Positions 35,447 to 44,531 of a stretch of DNA of 64,000 bases are shown here, one piece after another. Below the pieces are notes generated by a model. The model had not been told where the DNA came from and made no database searches. It saw only the letters and a program-made list of their open reading frames with translations. This DNA comes from Actinomycetota bacterium (lineage in GTDB: Bacteria > Actinomycetota > Geothermincolia > Geothermincolales > RBG-13-55-18): NCBI GenBank assembly GCA_040757835.1, contig JBFLWJ010000002.1, positions 1-64,000 on the forward strand. The letters are read 5' to 3'. How positions within the stretch are numbered: position 1 is the stretch's first letter; each line of letters opens with the position of its first letter. Made by a program: the position numbers and the translations under genes.

Positions 35447-36118
35447 TCACCCCCGATGCCCGGCAAGTGCGCTGTTGAGTGCCCTGTCGATGTCCCCGGC
35501 CTCGGGGATGAGGGCACGGATGTGGTACTCCACCATCATGTCGGCCAGGCTTTCCACGTCCGTCTCGCTCTTGGAGAGCAGGTGCTCCATGACCAGATAG
35601 ATCGCCGCGCCCATGACGATGGAGGTCACTACCTCCACATCGCATTCCCGCATCATGCCGCGGTCGTACATCATCTGGAACTCGTCAACCAGTTTTTCGC
35701 GCGCCAGCTTCGAGAGCTCGTCCACCCTTGCCGAGAAATCCTCATCACGGCCCATGGCCTCGCGATAGACGATATTGGTTAGGAAGGGGTTGTCCTGATG
35801 GTACTCGAGGAACCTCAACATGTTGTCCCTCCAGGCCCTGAGCACCTTGCCGCCGTCCCTGAAAGCCTCCTCGAGGTGGCGGTGGTTCTCCTCCAGAAGC
35901 TTGGCATAACCTCCGAAGAACTCCTCTATAAGCTCCAGGAATATCTCCCGCTTCGAATCGAAGTAGAGATAGAACGTACCCCTGCCTATCCCGGCGCCAT
36001 CAACTATATCCGAGACGGAGGCCATGCGGTACCCCTTGCGCGAGAATACCTCCGCGGAGGCCTCGAGAATCTGTTCCCGCCTTTGCTGAGCGGGCAGCCG
36101 TTTTTTTGGTACTGACAT
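35447..36118 (-). CDS. TetR-family transcriptional regulator
   Basis: 223 residues. The N-terminal helix-turn-helix (about 10-60) reads RREQILEASAEVFSRKGYR, SVSDIVDGAGIGRGTFYLYF, the standard TetR signature. The C-terminal ligand domain is acidic and helical. It lies upstream of, and in the same direction as, the two acyl-CoA dehydrogenases, so it probably controls them with an acyl-CoA or fatty-acid ligand (inference). The ATG coincides with the expected transcription start, so the message looks leaderless. Confidence 0.9.
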   Translation of the reverse strand: MSVPKKRLPAQQRREQILEASAEVFSRKGYRMASVSDIVDGAGIGRGTFYLYFDSKREIFLELIEEFFGGYAKLLEENHRHLEEAFRDGGKVLRAWRDNMLRFLEYHQDNPFLTNIVYREAMGRDEDFSARVDELSKLAREKLVDEFQMMYDRGMMRECDVEVVTSIVMGAAIYLVMEHLLSKSETDVESLADMMVEYHIRALIPEAGDIDRALNSALAGHRG

Positions 36119-36153
36119 GTCATTACAATAATATCAGCATCCCTCCCTGTCAA
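36113..36153 (-). promoter_or_regulatory. tetR promoter and overlapping palindromic operator
   Basis: Minus strand: TTGACA (36148-36153), 17-bp spacer, TATTGT (36125-36130). Six bases separate the -10 box from the ATG of tetR, so +1 falls at or beside the start codon. A perfect 10-bp palindrome, TGACATGTCA (36113-36122), overlaps the start codon and is a likely autoregulatory binding site. Confidence 0.65.
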
Positions 36154-36460
36154 ATACGATATCCCCTCCACCTCCCACCCAACTCCCCGATCAATTAGCT
36201 CATCCGTGTGCGCACTTCCGTCCGTTCTGTTTACCGCGAGATGGTCGGCGTTGCGTTTAGAGCCTCAGGCGAGCAACGTCAAGGCCGACCTGTCCACGCC
36301 GGGGAGGCGAGCGGAGCGCATGCGCTGGTGCCAGTATTTATACTGGCCCCGGTCGCCATTACTTAAGTAGAAGGTCAGTTGCCAGCACTTGGAGCAGGTA
36401 TGCCAAGTCCATGCTTCCATGGCCGAGGCTCTCTTGTGGCGGCCTTGGCAACAGACAGTC
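36119..36460. other. 342-bp intergenic region
   Basis: Between the tetR start and the 3' end of the CrtI-like gene. It holds the tetR promoter (see entry) and copy B of the dispersed repeat. A 67-codon minus-strand frame (36265-36468) overlaps the repeat and is not convincing as a gene. Nothing else was recognised. Confidence 0.5.
36309..36362. repeat. Dispersed intergenic repeat, copy B
   Basis: Bases 36325-36362 match 4405-4442 at 33 of 38 positions. The hairpin is redrawn by co-varying changes: GCCAGTA (36330-36336) pairs with TACTGGC (36341-36347). It is downstream of the CrtI-like gene's stop (minus strand), as copy A is downstream of a gene end. Confidence 0.55.
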
Positions 36461-38008
36461 TTATGCAAGCTTTTTGGGCCAGTCGTTGAGGAGCAGGCTG
36501 GCCACGGCTATCCCCGAGATCATCGCTCCCGGCACCCCCACGCCCGGATTGGTGCTCTGCCCCGCCTGGTAGAGGCGGTCGACGAGCATCGAGCGGTAGT
36601 TGGGACGGAAGGGGCCCATGTTGGGAAGGCTCATCTCGATGCCGAAGAAGGCGCCCTCGGCGACGTTGAGGCGGCGCTCCAGCTCCGTCGGAGGCACGGA
36701 GTCCATCCACTCTATGTGCTGTACGAGCCCCGGGTAGCACCTCTTATCCAGGTAGTTGATGCACTCCCACGCCCAGTCGTCGGCGATGTCGTCCCAGTTG
36801 TCGTACTTGAGTTTATAGGGGCCGATGTAGATGGTGTACAGGACCTGCTTGCCGGGGGGCGCCAGGTCCGGATCGCCGTGTGAGGGATCGATGACCAGGT
36901 ACATGCCGTCGCTGGCACGATACAAGAGCCCCCGGTCGTAGAAGTCCGTCCAGATATTGTCCACCCTCGCCCTCTTCTGTGCAACGAGGGACATGTGGGA
37001 CTTAACGCTGTCGAGCCGCTGCGAGAGCCCCACGTAGAACATCGGCGCCGGTATGGAACAGGGCTGGCGCATGACGGTCCGGGTTACCCACCCGGGGAGG
37101 CCGGCGTCCCTCAACAGGTTGAAATAGGTGAAGCGGGAATGGGTGTTGGACACCACCGCTCTGGCCGTCAGCACCTCTCCGTCCGCCAGCTTCACTCCCT
37201 TCGCCTCGCCGCCGGTGACGATGATGCTGTCCACTTCCGCCTCCAGGCGCAGTTCGACACCGTAGTCCTGGCCGATGCGGGCGATGGCCCCGGGGATGGA
37301 GATCATGCCGCCCTTGGGATAGTAATAGCCCACGTGGCTCATGTAGGTGATCATCGAGAACATCCCCAGGCAGCGGTGGGCGGGAAGCCCGGCGTACATG
37401 TTCTCCCATCCGAAGATGAGCTGCAGGGTCGGGTCCTTGAAGTATTTTCCCACCAGCTTCTCCAGGTTGCTCAAGGCCACCTTCTGGCTGGGGATGAAGC
37501 CGGGTATGGCTTCCCTGCTGGCGAAGAGTTTCGCGAGGCTGGTCAGCTTGGTGACCTTCCTGATCTCCGGCATGGGGTGCTTCATGAAGCCGAGCATGGC
37601 CTTGTGGATCTTTCCCAGGTCCTTGCAGTAGCGGTAGTAGCCGTCCAGGTCCTGCGGGGCTATCTGCCTCACCACCTCAGCCATGGCGTCGAAATCGCGC
37701 GGCACGGACACTTCGCTGCCGTCCTCCAGGTAGACCTGGTAAACAGGGTCGATAAGGGTCCAGTCGATGTAGTCCTCCAGGCGCAGGTCGAGCAGCTCGA
37801 AGAGTTTGTAGTAGAACTCGTGGGCGATGACGAAGACCGCTCCCACCTCCGGCTTGAAGCCATTGACGTCGTAGTTGGAACAGCAGCCCCCGACCCGCCC
37901 GAGCCTCTCCAGCACCAGGACCTTCAGGCCGTCCTTGGCCAGGAGCGAGGCGGAGGTCAGGCCCCCTATGCCGGCACCGATGACGATCACGTCGTAGTCG
38001 TAATCCAC
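36461..38008 (-). CDS. CrtI/phytoene-desaturase-like FAD oxidoreductase
   Basis: About 515 residues from a GTG at 38008 with AGGGG 8 bp upstream (another GTG at 38017 is too close to it). N-terminal FAD fold DVIVIGAGIGGLTSASLLAKDG with the LERLGRVGGCC segment; C-terminal NPGVGVPGAMISGIAVASLLL is the desaturase/isomerase-type FAD end motif. The family oxidises or isomerises polyenes and related isoprenoids. No carotenoid-synthesis genes are adjacent, so the substrate is unknown. A 57-residue membrane protein gene precedes it by 13 bp. Confidence 0.85.
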   Translation of the reverse strand: MDYDYDVIVIGAGIGGLTSASLLAKDGLKVLVLERLGRVGGCCSNYDVNGFKPEVGAVFVIAHEFYYKLFELLDLRLEDYIDWTLIDPVYQVYLEDGSEVSVPRDFDAMAEVVRQIAPQDLDGYYRYCKDLGKIHKAMLGFMKHPMPEIRKVTKLTSLAKLFASREAIPGFIPSQKVALSNLEKLVGKYFKDPTLQLIFGWENMYAGLPAHRCLGMFSMITYMSHVGYYYPKGGMISIPGAIARIGQDYGVELRLEAEVDSIIVTGGEAKGVKLADGEVLTARAVVSNTHSRFTYFNLLRDAGLPGWVTRTVMRQPCSIPAPMFYVGLSQRLDSVKSHMSLVAQKRARVDNIWTDFYDRGLLYRASDGMYLVIDPSHGDPDLAPPGKQVLYTIYIGPYKLKYDNWDDIADDWAWECINYLDKRCYPGLVQHIEWMDSVPPTELERRLNVAEGAFFGIEMSLPNMGPFRPNYRSMLVDRLYQAGQSTNPGVGVPGAMISGIAVASLLLNDWPKKLA

Positions 38009-38021
38009 CCTTATCACCCCT

Positions 38022-38195
38022 TTAGATAAAGACCCTGAACGGCAGCTCTCGCAGCTCGAACAGGTTCTTCTTTATCCGCCGCCTCTGCTCGTCATCCAGG
38101 CCCATGGCCCAGACTGCCCCCAGGCATGCACCCAGGCAAAGGCAGGTGATAAACGGCAGCATGGATCTCAGAGGTGGCCTACCCAACGTCCCCAT
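38022..38195 (-). CDS. Small single-membrane-segment protein (57 aa)
   Basis: 57 codons from ATG 38195 (GGGAGG 6 bp upstream) to the stop at 38022. One hydrophobic segment (LPFITCLCLGACLGAVWAMG, about 13-32) follows a short basic start and is followed by a charged helix DDEQRRRIKKNLFELRELPF. It ends 13 bp before the CrtI-like start on the same strand, so the two are likely coexpressed; it could anchor or assist that enzyme (inference). Confidence 0.55.
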   Translation of the reverse strand: MGTLGRPPLRSMLPFITCLCLGACLGAVWAMGLDDEQRRRIKKNLFELRELPFRVFI

Positions 38196-38308
38196 CTGCA
38201 GCCTCCCGCGTCGTACCCCTCCCAGGACGCGCAATATCTTTATATTTCGCCCAGCTCCATACGTCAAGCACGGCAACTGTTCGCCGCGTACGGTTCTCGG
38301 AGCGCCCG

Positions 38309-39028
38309 TTATCCATCTCCCGCTTCGAAGGTCAGCTGTTCCGCCTTGCTCGGCACCGTCAATCCCGCCGGTGTTTTCCAGTACTCCACCGGCCATCGCC
38401 TCTCCTCGGCGATGCGCCGTAAGGCGCGTTGCGGGTTCACCGCAACGGGATGGCCCACCGCCTCCAGCAGTGGCATGTCGGTCAGGGAATCGGAATAGAA
38501 CCAGCAGTCGGCGAGGGAAACCCCCCTGGCATCCGCGTAACGGCGCGCCAGTATCTCCTTTCCCTCGGCGAACGGCATGGGCATCTCGACCTCGTCGGTC
38601 AGCCGCCCGTCACGCACCGCCGCTATGGCCGCTATCTTGTCGTCCGCCCCCACCTGTACCCTTACCTTCTCCGACATGTACTCCCCAGCCGCGGTGGCGA
38701 TCACCACGGTGTGCCCTTTCTTTTTATGCTCCCGTACGCGGTCGATGCCCTCCCTAAGCAGCCGGGGCATGATGTACTGTTCGTAGGACTCGTCCAGCAT
38801 GGATATGAGCTCGTCCATGCTGTATTTGCCGCACTCCCGGAAGGTCCAGCGGTAGACCTCCTCCCGGGGCAGGCGGTCCAGTCGGTAGAGGACGGTGAAC
38901 TTGACCGCTTTCCAGATGGCGTCTACCCCCATGCGCCTGGTCTTCACCATGTACTTGACCACCAGGTTTCCGTTTGCCCCGTCCAGGAGCGTGTAGTCCA
39001 GGTCGAAGAAGGCTATGGGTGGCGGCAT
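38309..39028 (-). CDS. HAD-superfamily IB hydrolase (phosphoserine-phosphatase-like)
   Basis: 239 residues from ATG 39028, with AAGGAGAG upstream; the earlier in-frame extension overlaps the neighbouring gene. Motif I is IAFFDLDYTLLDG, motif II is the TVVIATAA stretch, and motif III/IV is YSDSLTDMPLLEAVGHPVAVNP, a standard HAD-IB set. A cytosolic phosphatase; HAD-IB members act on phosphoserine or lipid and sugar phosphates. Here it follows a zinc ADH by 11 bp in one operon. Confidence 0.86.
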   Translation of the reverse strand: MPPPIAFFDLDYTLLDGANGNLVVKYMVKTRRMGVDAIWKAVKFTVLYRLDRLPREEVYRWTFRECGKYSMDELISMLDESYEQYIMPRLLREGIDRVREHKKKGHTVVIATAAGEYMSEKVRVQVGADDKIAAIAAVRDGRLTDEVEMPMPFAEGKEILARRYADARGVSLADCWFYSDSLTDMPLLEAVGHPVAVNPQRALRRIAEERRWPVEYWKTPAGLTVPSKAEQLTFEAGDG

Positions 39029-39039
39029 CGGTTCTCTCC

Positions 39040-40257
39040 TTATGGTGTAAAGACGATCTTGATGGCCCTCTCGCGCCCCTTGTTCAAGGCCGTGTCCAGC
39101 GCTTTGGGCCATTCATCAAGGGTAAAGCGGTGGGTGATCAGGTGCGAGAGGTCCACTTTTCCGCTTTCAAAGAGGTCCAGCGCCAACTCGAAATCGTGAA
39201 CCTTCCTGCCCTCGAACTCATCCTCCTGGTATGCATATATGCCCTTGATGGTAAGCTCTTTCAGCCATACCGGAGTCCAGTCGATCCTCTTTATCTGGGT
39301 AATGCCCAGGAGGTTGTAGGTGCCGCCGTTGGCCAGTATCCTCAGCGATGCGTTCAGGGTGTCCGTTGAGCCAACGGCGTCGAAAACGCGGTCCACGCCG
39401 CCGATGAGGATGGGTTTGGCCACGGTAGGCGTGTACATCTTGGCCCCGGTGAGCTCGGCGATCCTGCGATAGAACCGCTTGCCCCCGGGCCTGACCACCT
39501 CCTCGACCCCCATGTCCCTGGCCACTCCGGAATGGTAGGGGTCGAGCTCGGCCCCGAGTATGCGCACGTCGGGATGGAGTGCCCTGAGCGCGGCGATAGC
39601 GCACAGGCCCATGACGCCGTGGCCGAAGACCAGGACCGTCTCGCCCGGCTGGACGTGGTTGTTGAGGACCATGGTCAACGGGGTGGAAAACGGCTCGGTG
39701 AGGGCGGCGTTCTCGTCGCTTACCCCGTCCGGCACCCTGTAGACCTGCGCGGAATGCGCTACGCCCATCTCGCTTATGAACCCGGGCAACCCGCTCGTGC
39801 TGCCTATGAACATGCCCGGGGACAGGCTGCCCTCTGTCCAGTTCTCGCAGAGCTGGAAGCGCCCCTGTGCACACATGCGGCAGGGGGGGTCGATGCCACG
39901 CTGCAGGCACCCCAGTGCGGGCATCACCGTCACGCGGTCTCCTGCCGCCAGCCCCTCTACCGCCTCTCCGACCTCGGCTATCTCCCCGCAGACCTCATGG
40001 CCCACCACGAAAGGGTTGGAGGAGAAGGGCTCGAGGGTCAGGCTTTCGTGGCACTTGGCTATGCTCAGGTCGCTGCCGCAGAAGCCCGAGAGCCTCGGCT
40101 TGACCTTCACCCAGTCGGGTCCGATCTGGCCCGGCTCCTCGACCTCCCTCACCTGCATGGGCGCCATGGCGGAAGTGAGCACCCGTGGCCAACGGTCGCT
40201 CAGCGCGCCGGTCAGCAGGTACCTGGGAATGCTGTAGTCGAACGTCAAAGCCTTCAT
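39040..40257 (-). CDS. Zinc-dependent medium-chain alcohol dehydrogenase
   Basis: About 405 residues from ATG 40257 after GGAGGGG. Catalytic-zinc region GFCGSDLSIAKC and VVGHEVCGEIAEVG, structural-zinc Cys in DPPCRMCAQGRFQLCENW, NAD(P) fold VLVFGHGVMGLCAIAAL. Typical of threonine/sorbitol-type MDR dehydrogenases, acting on an alcohol to ketone pair. It lies between an enoyl-CoA hydratase and a HAD phosphatase. Confidence 0.88.
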   Translation of the reverse strand: MKALTFDYSIPRYLLTGALSDRWPRVLTSAMAPMQVREVEEPGQIGPDWVKVKPRLSGFCGSDLSIAKCHESLTLEPFSSNPFVVGHEVCGEIAEVGEAVEGLAAGDRVTVMPALGCLQRGIDPPCRMCAQGRFQLCENWTEGSLSPGMFIGSTSGLPGFISEMGVAHSAQVYRVPDGVSDENAALTEPFSTPLTMVLNNHVQPGETVLVFGHGVMGLCAIAALRALHPDVRILGAELDPYHSGVARDMGVEEVVRPGGKRFYRRIAELTGAKMYTPTVAKPILIGGVDRVFDAVGSTDTLNASLRILANGGTYNLLGITQIKRIDWTPVWLKELTIKGIYAYQEDEFEGRKVHDFELALDLFESGKVDLSHLITHRFTLDEWPKALDTALNKGRERAIKIVFTP

Positions 40258-40309
40258 CACTACCCCTCCTGAACCCGGGTCTTACAATAATCCACCCCGT
40301 TATGGTGCA

Positions 40310-41095
40310 TCACTTGCCCGTGAAACTGGGCGGCCTCTTCTGCAGAAAAGAGGTGATACCCTCCACCACGTCGGGGGTACTCACGGCGATCCCCTGCAGC
40401 GAGGCCTCGAACTCCAGGGCCGTCTCCAGGTCGGTCTCGAAGGAGCGGTTGAGCATCTTCTTGATCATACCGATGGCCCTGGTCGGCCCCTGCGCGAGCT
40501 TGTTGGCCATCTCCATGGCCTCTTCCATCAGCTTCTCGTGGGGGACTACCTTGGCCACCAGTCCCAGTTCCAGGGCCTTTGCCGCTTCGATGGCCTCGCC
40601 CGAGAAGGCAAGTTCCTTGGCCTTCGAGAGGCCCACCAGGCGCGGAAGGAAGAAGGTCCCCCCCATATCCACCACCAGGCCGCGGCGGACGAATACCTGG
40701 ATGAAGCGGGCTTTCTCCGAGGCCACCAGCAGGTCGCAGGCGAGGGCGAAGTTGCACCCCGCGCCGGCCGCGTCGCCGTTGATGGCCCCGATGACCGGCA
40801 CCTCCATGGTGGTCAGGCCCCGGATGACGGACGAGTAGATATGCGTGGTCAAACGCATTCCCACCGGGGTCGCGGCATCTGCGCGCGCACCGGTCCCGGT
40901 CAGGTCGGCACCGGTGCAGAAACCCCTCCCCTCGCCGGTGATCACTACCGCCCGGCAGTCGTCGTCCTGGTGCAGCTCCTCGAACCTGCGTGTGAGGGCG
41001 AGCAGGATATTGTTGTTGAAGCAGTTCAGTGACTCCGGCCGGTTCAGGGTGATTACCTCTACCTGGCCCTCCCGTCTGAAGAGTACATCCTCCAA
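40310..41095 (-). CDS. Enoyl-CoA hydratase/isomerase-family (crotonase) protein
   Basis: 261 residues. Crotonase oxyanion loops are RGFCTGADLTG and NGDAAGAGCNFALACDLL. The acid-base segment is RRGLVVDMGGTFFLPRLVG, with Asp where hydratases carry the second Glu; this Asp form is seen in isomerases such as PaaG and in related non-hydratase members. So an isomerase or C-C bond role is as likely as hydration. Twelve bp downstream of a LMW phosphatase and upstream of the zinc ADH. Confidence 0.85.
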   Translation of the reverse strand: MEDVLFRREGQVEVITLNRPESLNCFNNNILLALTRRFEELHQDDDCRAVVITGEGRGFCTGADLTGTGARADAATPVGMRLTTHIYSSVIRGLTTMEVPVIGAINGDAAGAGCNFALACDLLVASEKARFIQVFVRRGLVVDMGGTFFLPRLVGLSKAKELAFSGEAIEAAKALELGLVAKVVPHEKLMEEAMEMANKLAQGPTRAIGMIKKMLNRSFETDLETALEFEASLQGIAVSTPDVVEGITSFLQKRPPSFTGK

Positions 41096-41106
41096 AACAG
41101 ACCTCC

Positions 41107-41793
41107 TTATCCGTCCGCCGACGTCGGCAATCCTTCCCGTGCCGCGCCGGACGGCCTCCTCCGGTTATCGTTCAGGGCCAGAAGGTCAACGCCGACCAGC
41201 CTGTGAACCGCGTCTTCTATCTCCGCAGCCGTGCGTCTCATGAAATCCATGGACTGCCCCAGGGGGTCGTCTATGGTGAAATTGTGGTCATAGATATGGA
41301 AATAGTGGAGGAGGAAGAGGCGCAGGTTATCATTGAGATCGGTCGCTCCCCGCTCCATATCCAGGCCCTCGATGCGTCTTATCCATCCCCGCAGTTCGCA
41401 TAGCCTCTTCTCCGGGTCAAGCTCTTCGAGCGCGCGGCCCCTCTTCTCTCCCTGGATGACGAACTCCTTGAGGGTGAAGACACGGTCCACGGCCTCCTGG
41501 TAGGCCGTGAGAAGGCGCGAGCTGTTGTGCATGGCCATGGTCAGGATCAGATCGGCTTCCTCCACGTCCGCGCGCCTGAGCTGGCGGGCACGGTGTCCCG
41601 AGACATCGAAACCCCTCTCTCGCATTACCGTGACTACCTCCACGGGTGGAACCATGCCCTCCTCCGCCTGCAACCCCACCGACGCGATAGCGACATCCGC
41701 CGCGCCGTTCGCCGCGGCGAGCTCTCCGGCCATGAAGGCTTCGGCCATGGTGCTGCGGCAGATGTTGCCGGTGCATACGAACAAGATGTTCAA
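41107..41793 (-). CDS. Low-molecular-weight protein tyrosine phosphatase
   Basis: 228 residues. The signature loop VCTGNICRST (Cys7, Arg13, CX5R) is at the N-terminus and the general-acid Asp lies in TIDDPLGQSMDF near residue 175. Typical members have about 150-160 residues; the extra length lies in the middle (about 85-160) and C-terminal tail. It removes phosphate from tyrosine or related substrates. Operon position with acyl-CoA enzymes is not diagnostic. Confidence 0.85.
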   Translation of the reverse strand: MNILFVCTGNICRSTMAEAFMAGELAAANGAADVAIASVGLQAEEGMVPPVEVVTVMRERGFDVSGHRARQLRRADVEEADLILTMAMHNSSRLLTAYQEAVDRVFTLKEFVIQGEKRGRALEELDPEKRLCELRGWIRRIEGLDMERGATDLNDNLRLFLLHYFHIYDHNFTIDDPLGQSMDFMRRTAAEIEDAVHRLVGVDLLALNDNRRRPSGAAREGLPTSADG

Positions 41794-41905
41794 GCAAAGC
41801 TCCTTATGGGCTGGAGTGCGTAACTCAGCCGTCTCTGGTCTTTTGCCGGTGTCCCGCTACGAGGCCGCGGAGCTGCATCCATTATCCCCGCCGCCGGCCG
41901 ATTGC

Positions 41906-42439
41906 TCAATCTCCGAGCAGCCCGGGTGCGTGCTCGAGGTAGACATCCAGGTCGCCCTGGGAGAAGCAGACGAAGATCACCTTCCGCAGGCCTGGCTCCT
42001 CCTCCAGCACTTCCCTGGTCGACCGCAAGGCAATTGGGGTAGCCCTGTCTATGGGAAAACCGTAGGCTCCGGTGCTGATGGACGGGAACGCAATACTCCG
42101 GAGCCCGGCTGCCGCCGCGAGCTTCAGGCTGTTGCGGTAGCAGTCGGCCAGCAGACCGTCCTCCCCGCCCCCGCCCCCGTGCCATACCGGCCCCACGGTG
42201 TGTATCACGTGCCTCGCTTTCAGCCGGTACCCGGCCGTCATCTTGGCCTCGCCGGTCTCCGCGCCGCCCAGGGTGCGGCACTCCTGCAGCAGTTCGGGCC
42301 CGGCGGCGCGGTGGATGGCACCGTCGACCCCACCACCCCCCAGCAGACTGCGGTTGGCCGCGTTCACTATGGCGTCCACATCGCAGGCCGTTATGTCACC
42401 TCTGGTGATGGCGACCCTCCCACCCAGGAACTCTCTCAA
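41906..42439 (-). CDS. Macro-domain ADP-ribose hydrolase (YmdB-like)
   Basis: 177 residues from a TTG at 42439 with GGGAGG 8 bp upstream, giving the usual YmdB length; a longer frame from 42556 would overlap the preceding gene. The macro signature is TRGDITACDVDAIVNAANRS with LLGGGGVDGAIHRAAG, and SISTGAYGFPIDRA completes the ligand-binding site. It hydrolyses O-acetyl-ADP-ribose or mono-ADP-ribosyl groups. Confidence 0.88.
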   Translation of the reverse strand: MREFLGGRVAITRGDITACDVDAIVNAANRSLLGGGGVDGAIHRAAGPELLQECRTLGGAETGEAKMTAGYRLKARHVIHTVGPVWHGGGGGEDGLLADCYRNSLKLAAAAGLRSIAFPSISTGAYGFPIDRATPIALRSTREVLEEEPGLRKVIFVCFSQGDLDVYLEHAPGLLGD

Positions 42440-42552
42440 GCTGAACACCTCCCGTTGCCGTCTTCTCCGGACAGTACCGGTGCCCTGGTCGTAACCGCCC
42501 GGCCATAAACATATCACGAGCGGCCTCCGCCTCCCAGGACCGCGTACGTTCC

Positions 42553-44496
42553 TCATTCATCGCTCGGCCCCCCGTGGAGCATCCCACAAGCCGCCTTGTA
42601 GCCCTCGTGCACCGCGTCAAGCAGCCGCCTGGGCGCAAGGGCGTCTCCCACGGACATCACCGTGACCCCGGCTTCAGCGCACGCTTCGGCGAAGGCGCCC
42701 TCCGGTATCGAACCAACCGCCCACACCACGGTGTCCGCCTCCAGGAGCCGCTCCGCTTCCCTGGCCCGCACCAGCACTCCCTTGCCGCTTATCTCCACCA
42801 CCCTCGTGCCCAGCAGCAGCAATCCCTGCTTCCTCACCACGCGGTGCAGGGCGAAACCGTGTGAGGTAAGGGGCGGTACGGGTGGATTGTCTTTCTCCTC
42901 CACTACCGTGACCTCTTTTCCCGCAGCCAGGAGGTAGTGCGCCGTCTCCATCCCCACCGGTCCCGCGCCCACCACCACCACCCTCTTACCCGTCGTATCC
43001 ACCCCCAGCAGTACGCGCCTCGCCTCGCGGTCCATATCCAGTTCGCTGCCGGGGACCCGCGGCAGCAGGGGACACGCACCGCAGGCGTTTACCGCGCCAG
43101 CCCACTCCTCACCCGCCATCAGCTTCGTGCACGCGTCGGTTTCGTATTCCGGCCGCACGCCCAGGGAGTCGAGCTGACGCAGGGACCATGCGACCCATTC
43201 CGCGTAGGGCTCCTTGCCGGGAGGGCGCGAGGCCGCCCTGAGCTGTCCACCGGCTGTTCCCTCTCTTTCGCACAGCAGCACCTCGGCCCCTGCTGCGGCT
43301 AGGGTCAACGCCGCCTGCAGGCCTGCCGGGCCCGCTCCCGCCACCAGGAAGGGTCCCCTGGAAGATGCAGGGCCCAACCGCCGGGACTCCCGGCCGACCA
43401 GGGGGTTGATGACGCAGGACGTCGACTTGAACTCGAAGGTCAACCTCTCGATACACCCCTGGTTGCAGGAGAGGCAGTAACGTATGTCTTCGTGGCGGCC
43501 CGCGGACGCTTTCGACAGGAACTCCGGGTCCGCGAGATGCTGCCTCCCGAAGGCGACCAGGTCAGCTTTTTCCGCCCGCAGCACCTCTTCGGCCAGGCGG
43601 GGGTCGTGTATCTTCCCGGCCACGATCACCGGGCTTTGCACCGCCCTTTTAACCATGGCGGACCTCTCCACGTTGATGCCCGCGGGATGATGCAGCCCGG
43701 GGCTGGTCGGGTTGCCCGGCGCGTCGTAGATGCCGCACGATACGTGGAACGCGTCCACGCCGTCCTCCTCCAGCTGCGGGAGCAGGGGCAGTATATAGTC
43801 GATATCGTACCCGCCCTTCGCCTCCTCGCTGGCCGAAAAACGGAAGATGACGGGGAAATCCCCTCCCGCTTCCTTCTTTATCTCTCTCACTATCTCGCGG
43901 GCGAAACGGAACCGCCCGGAGTCGTCACCCCCATAGGCGTCCTCGCGCTGGTTGGAGTAGAAAGAGATGAACTGGTTGACCAGATAGCCATGGGCACCAT
44001 GTATCTCTACCGCATCGAATCCCGCCTCACGCGCCCTTCTGGCCGCCCTCGCGAAGCAGCCGACCAGCTCCACTATCTCGTCCCCAGTCAGCTCCCGGGG
44101 GACCTGTCCCATGGCGCGGCTGGCGATGGGCGAAGGGGCCACCGGCTGTCCTCCGATGACGGAGGGGAAGGTCTCTCTGCCCGCATGGTGCAGCTGTACC
44201 GCAGCCCCGGCCCCCTCCTCCTTGATGGCCGCAGCCAGCCCCGCGAGGCCTGGGATAAAAGCGTCGTCGTCGATCCTCAGCTCTGAGGCGAAAGCCCTGC
44301 CGCTGGGATGCACCGCGCAGACCTCGGTTATGATCATGCCCACGCCGCCCCGTGCCCTGGCCGCGTGGTAGGCTATGAGGCGCTCCGTCACCTCTCCTTC
44401 CAGGGTGGCGAAGGCGGTCCCCATTGCCGGCATCACCGCCCGGTTGCGCAGCCGCAACCCGCCGATGAGCACGGGGTCCCATAGCGATACGCCCAT
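42553..44496 (-). CDS. 2,4-dienoyl-CoA reductase-type NADH:flavin oxidoreductase (FadH/BaiCD-like)
   Basis: 647 residues. The Old-Yellow-Enzyme barrel fills 1-370, with EIHGAHGYLVNQFISFYSN as FMN site. A 4Fe-4S cysteine set CLSCNQGC..SC follows near residue 340. The C-terminal half has two dinucleotide folds, FLVAGAGPAGLQAALTLAAAG (FAD) and VVVVGAGPVGMETAHYLLAAG (NAD(P)). It reduces 2,4-dienoyl-CoA or related enones in oxygen-poor cells. It is 35 bp downstream of an SDR gene. Confidence 0.88.
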   Translation of the reverse strand: MGVSLWDPVLIGGLRLRNRAVMPAMGTAFATLEGEVTERLIAYHAARARGGVGMIITEVCAVHPSGRAFASELRIDDDAFIPGLAGLAAAIKEEGAGAAVQLHHAGRETFPSVIGGQPVAPSPIASRAMGQVPRELTGDEIVELVGCFARAARRAREAGFDAVEIHGAHGYLVNQFISFYSNQREDAYGGDDSGRFRFAREIVREIKKEAGGDFPVIFRFSASEEAKGGYDIDYILPLLPQLEEDGVDAFHVSCGIYDAPGNPTSPGLHHPAGINVERSAMVKRAVQSPVIVAGKIHDPRLAEEVLRAEKADLVAFGRQHLADPEFLSKASAGRHEDIRYCLSCNQGCIERLTFEFKSTSCVINPLVGRESRRLGPASSRGPFLVAGAGPAGLQAALTLAAAGAEVLLCEREGTAGGQLRAASRPPGKEPYAEWVAWSLRQLDSLGVRPEYETDACTKLMAGEEWAGAVNACGACPLLPRVPGSELDMDREARRVLLGVDTTGKRVVVVGAGPVGMETAHYLLAAGKEVTVVEEKDNPPVPPLTSHGFALHRVVRKQGLLLLGTRVVEISGKGVLVRAREAERLLEADTVVWAVGSIPEGAFAEACAEAGVTVMSVGDALAPRRLLDAVHEGYKAACGMLHGGPSDE

Positions 44497-44531
44497 GTCG
44501 GGCCCCTCTCACGTCTCGCTTTCCGCTCAGA

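Noticed and set aside
36265..36468. A 67-codon frame beside the dispersed repeat
   Set aside because: It overlaps the repeat and the end of the CrtI-like gene, and has Trp/Cys-rich content unlike a conserved protein; no ribosome-binding site was seen.
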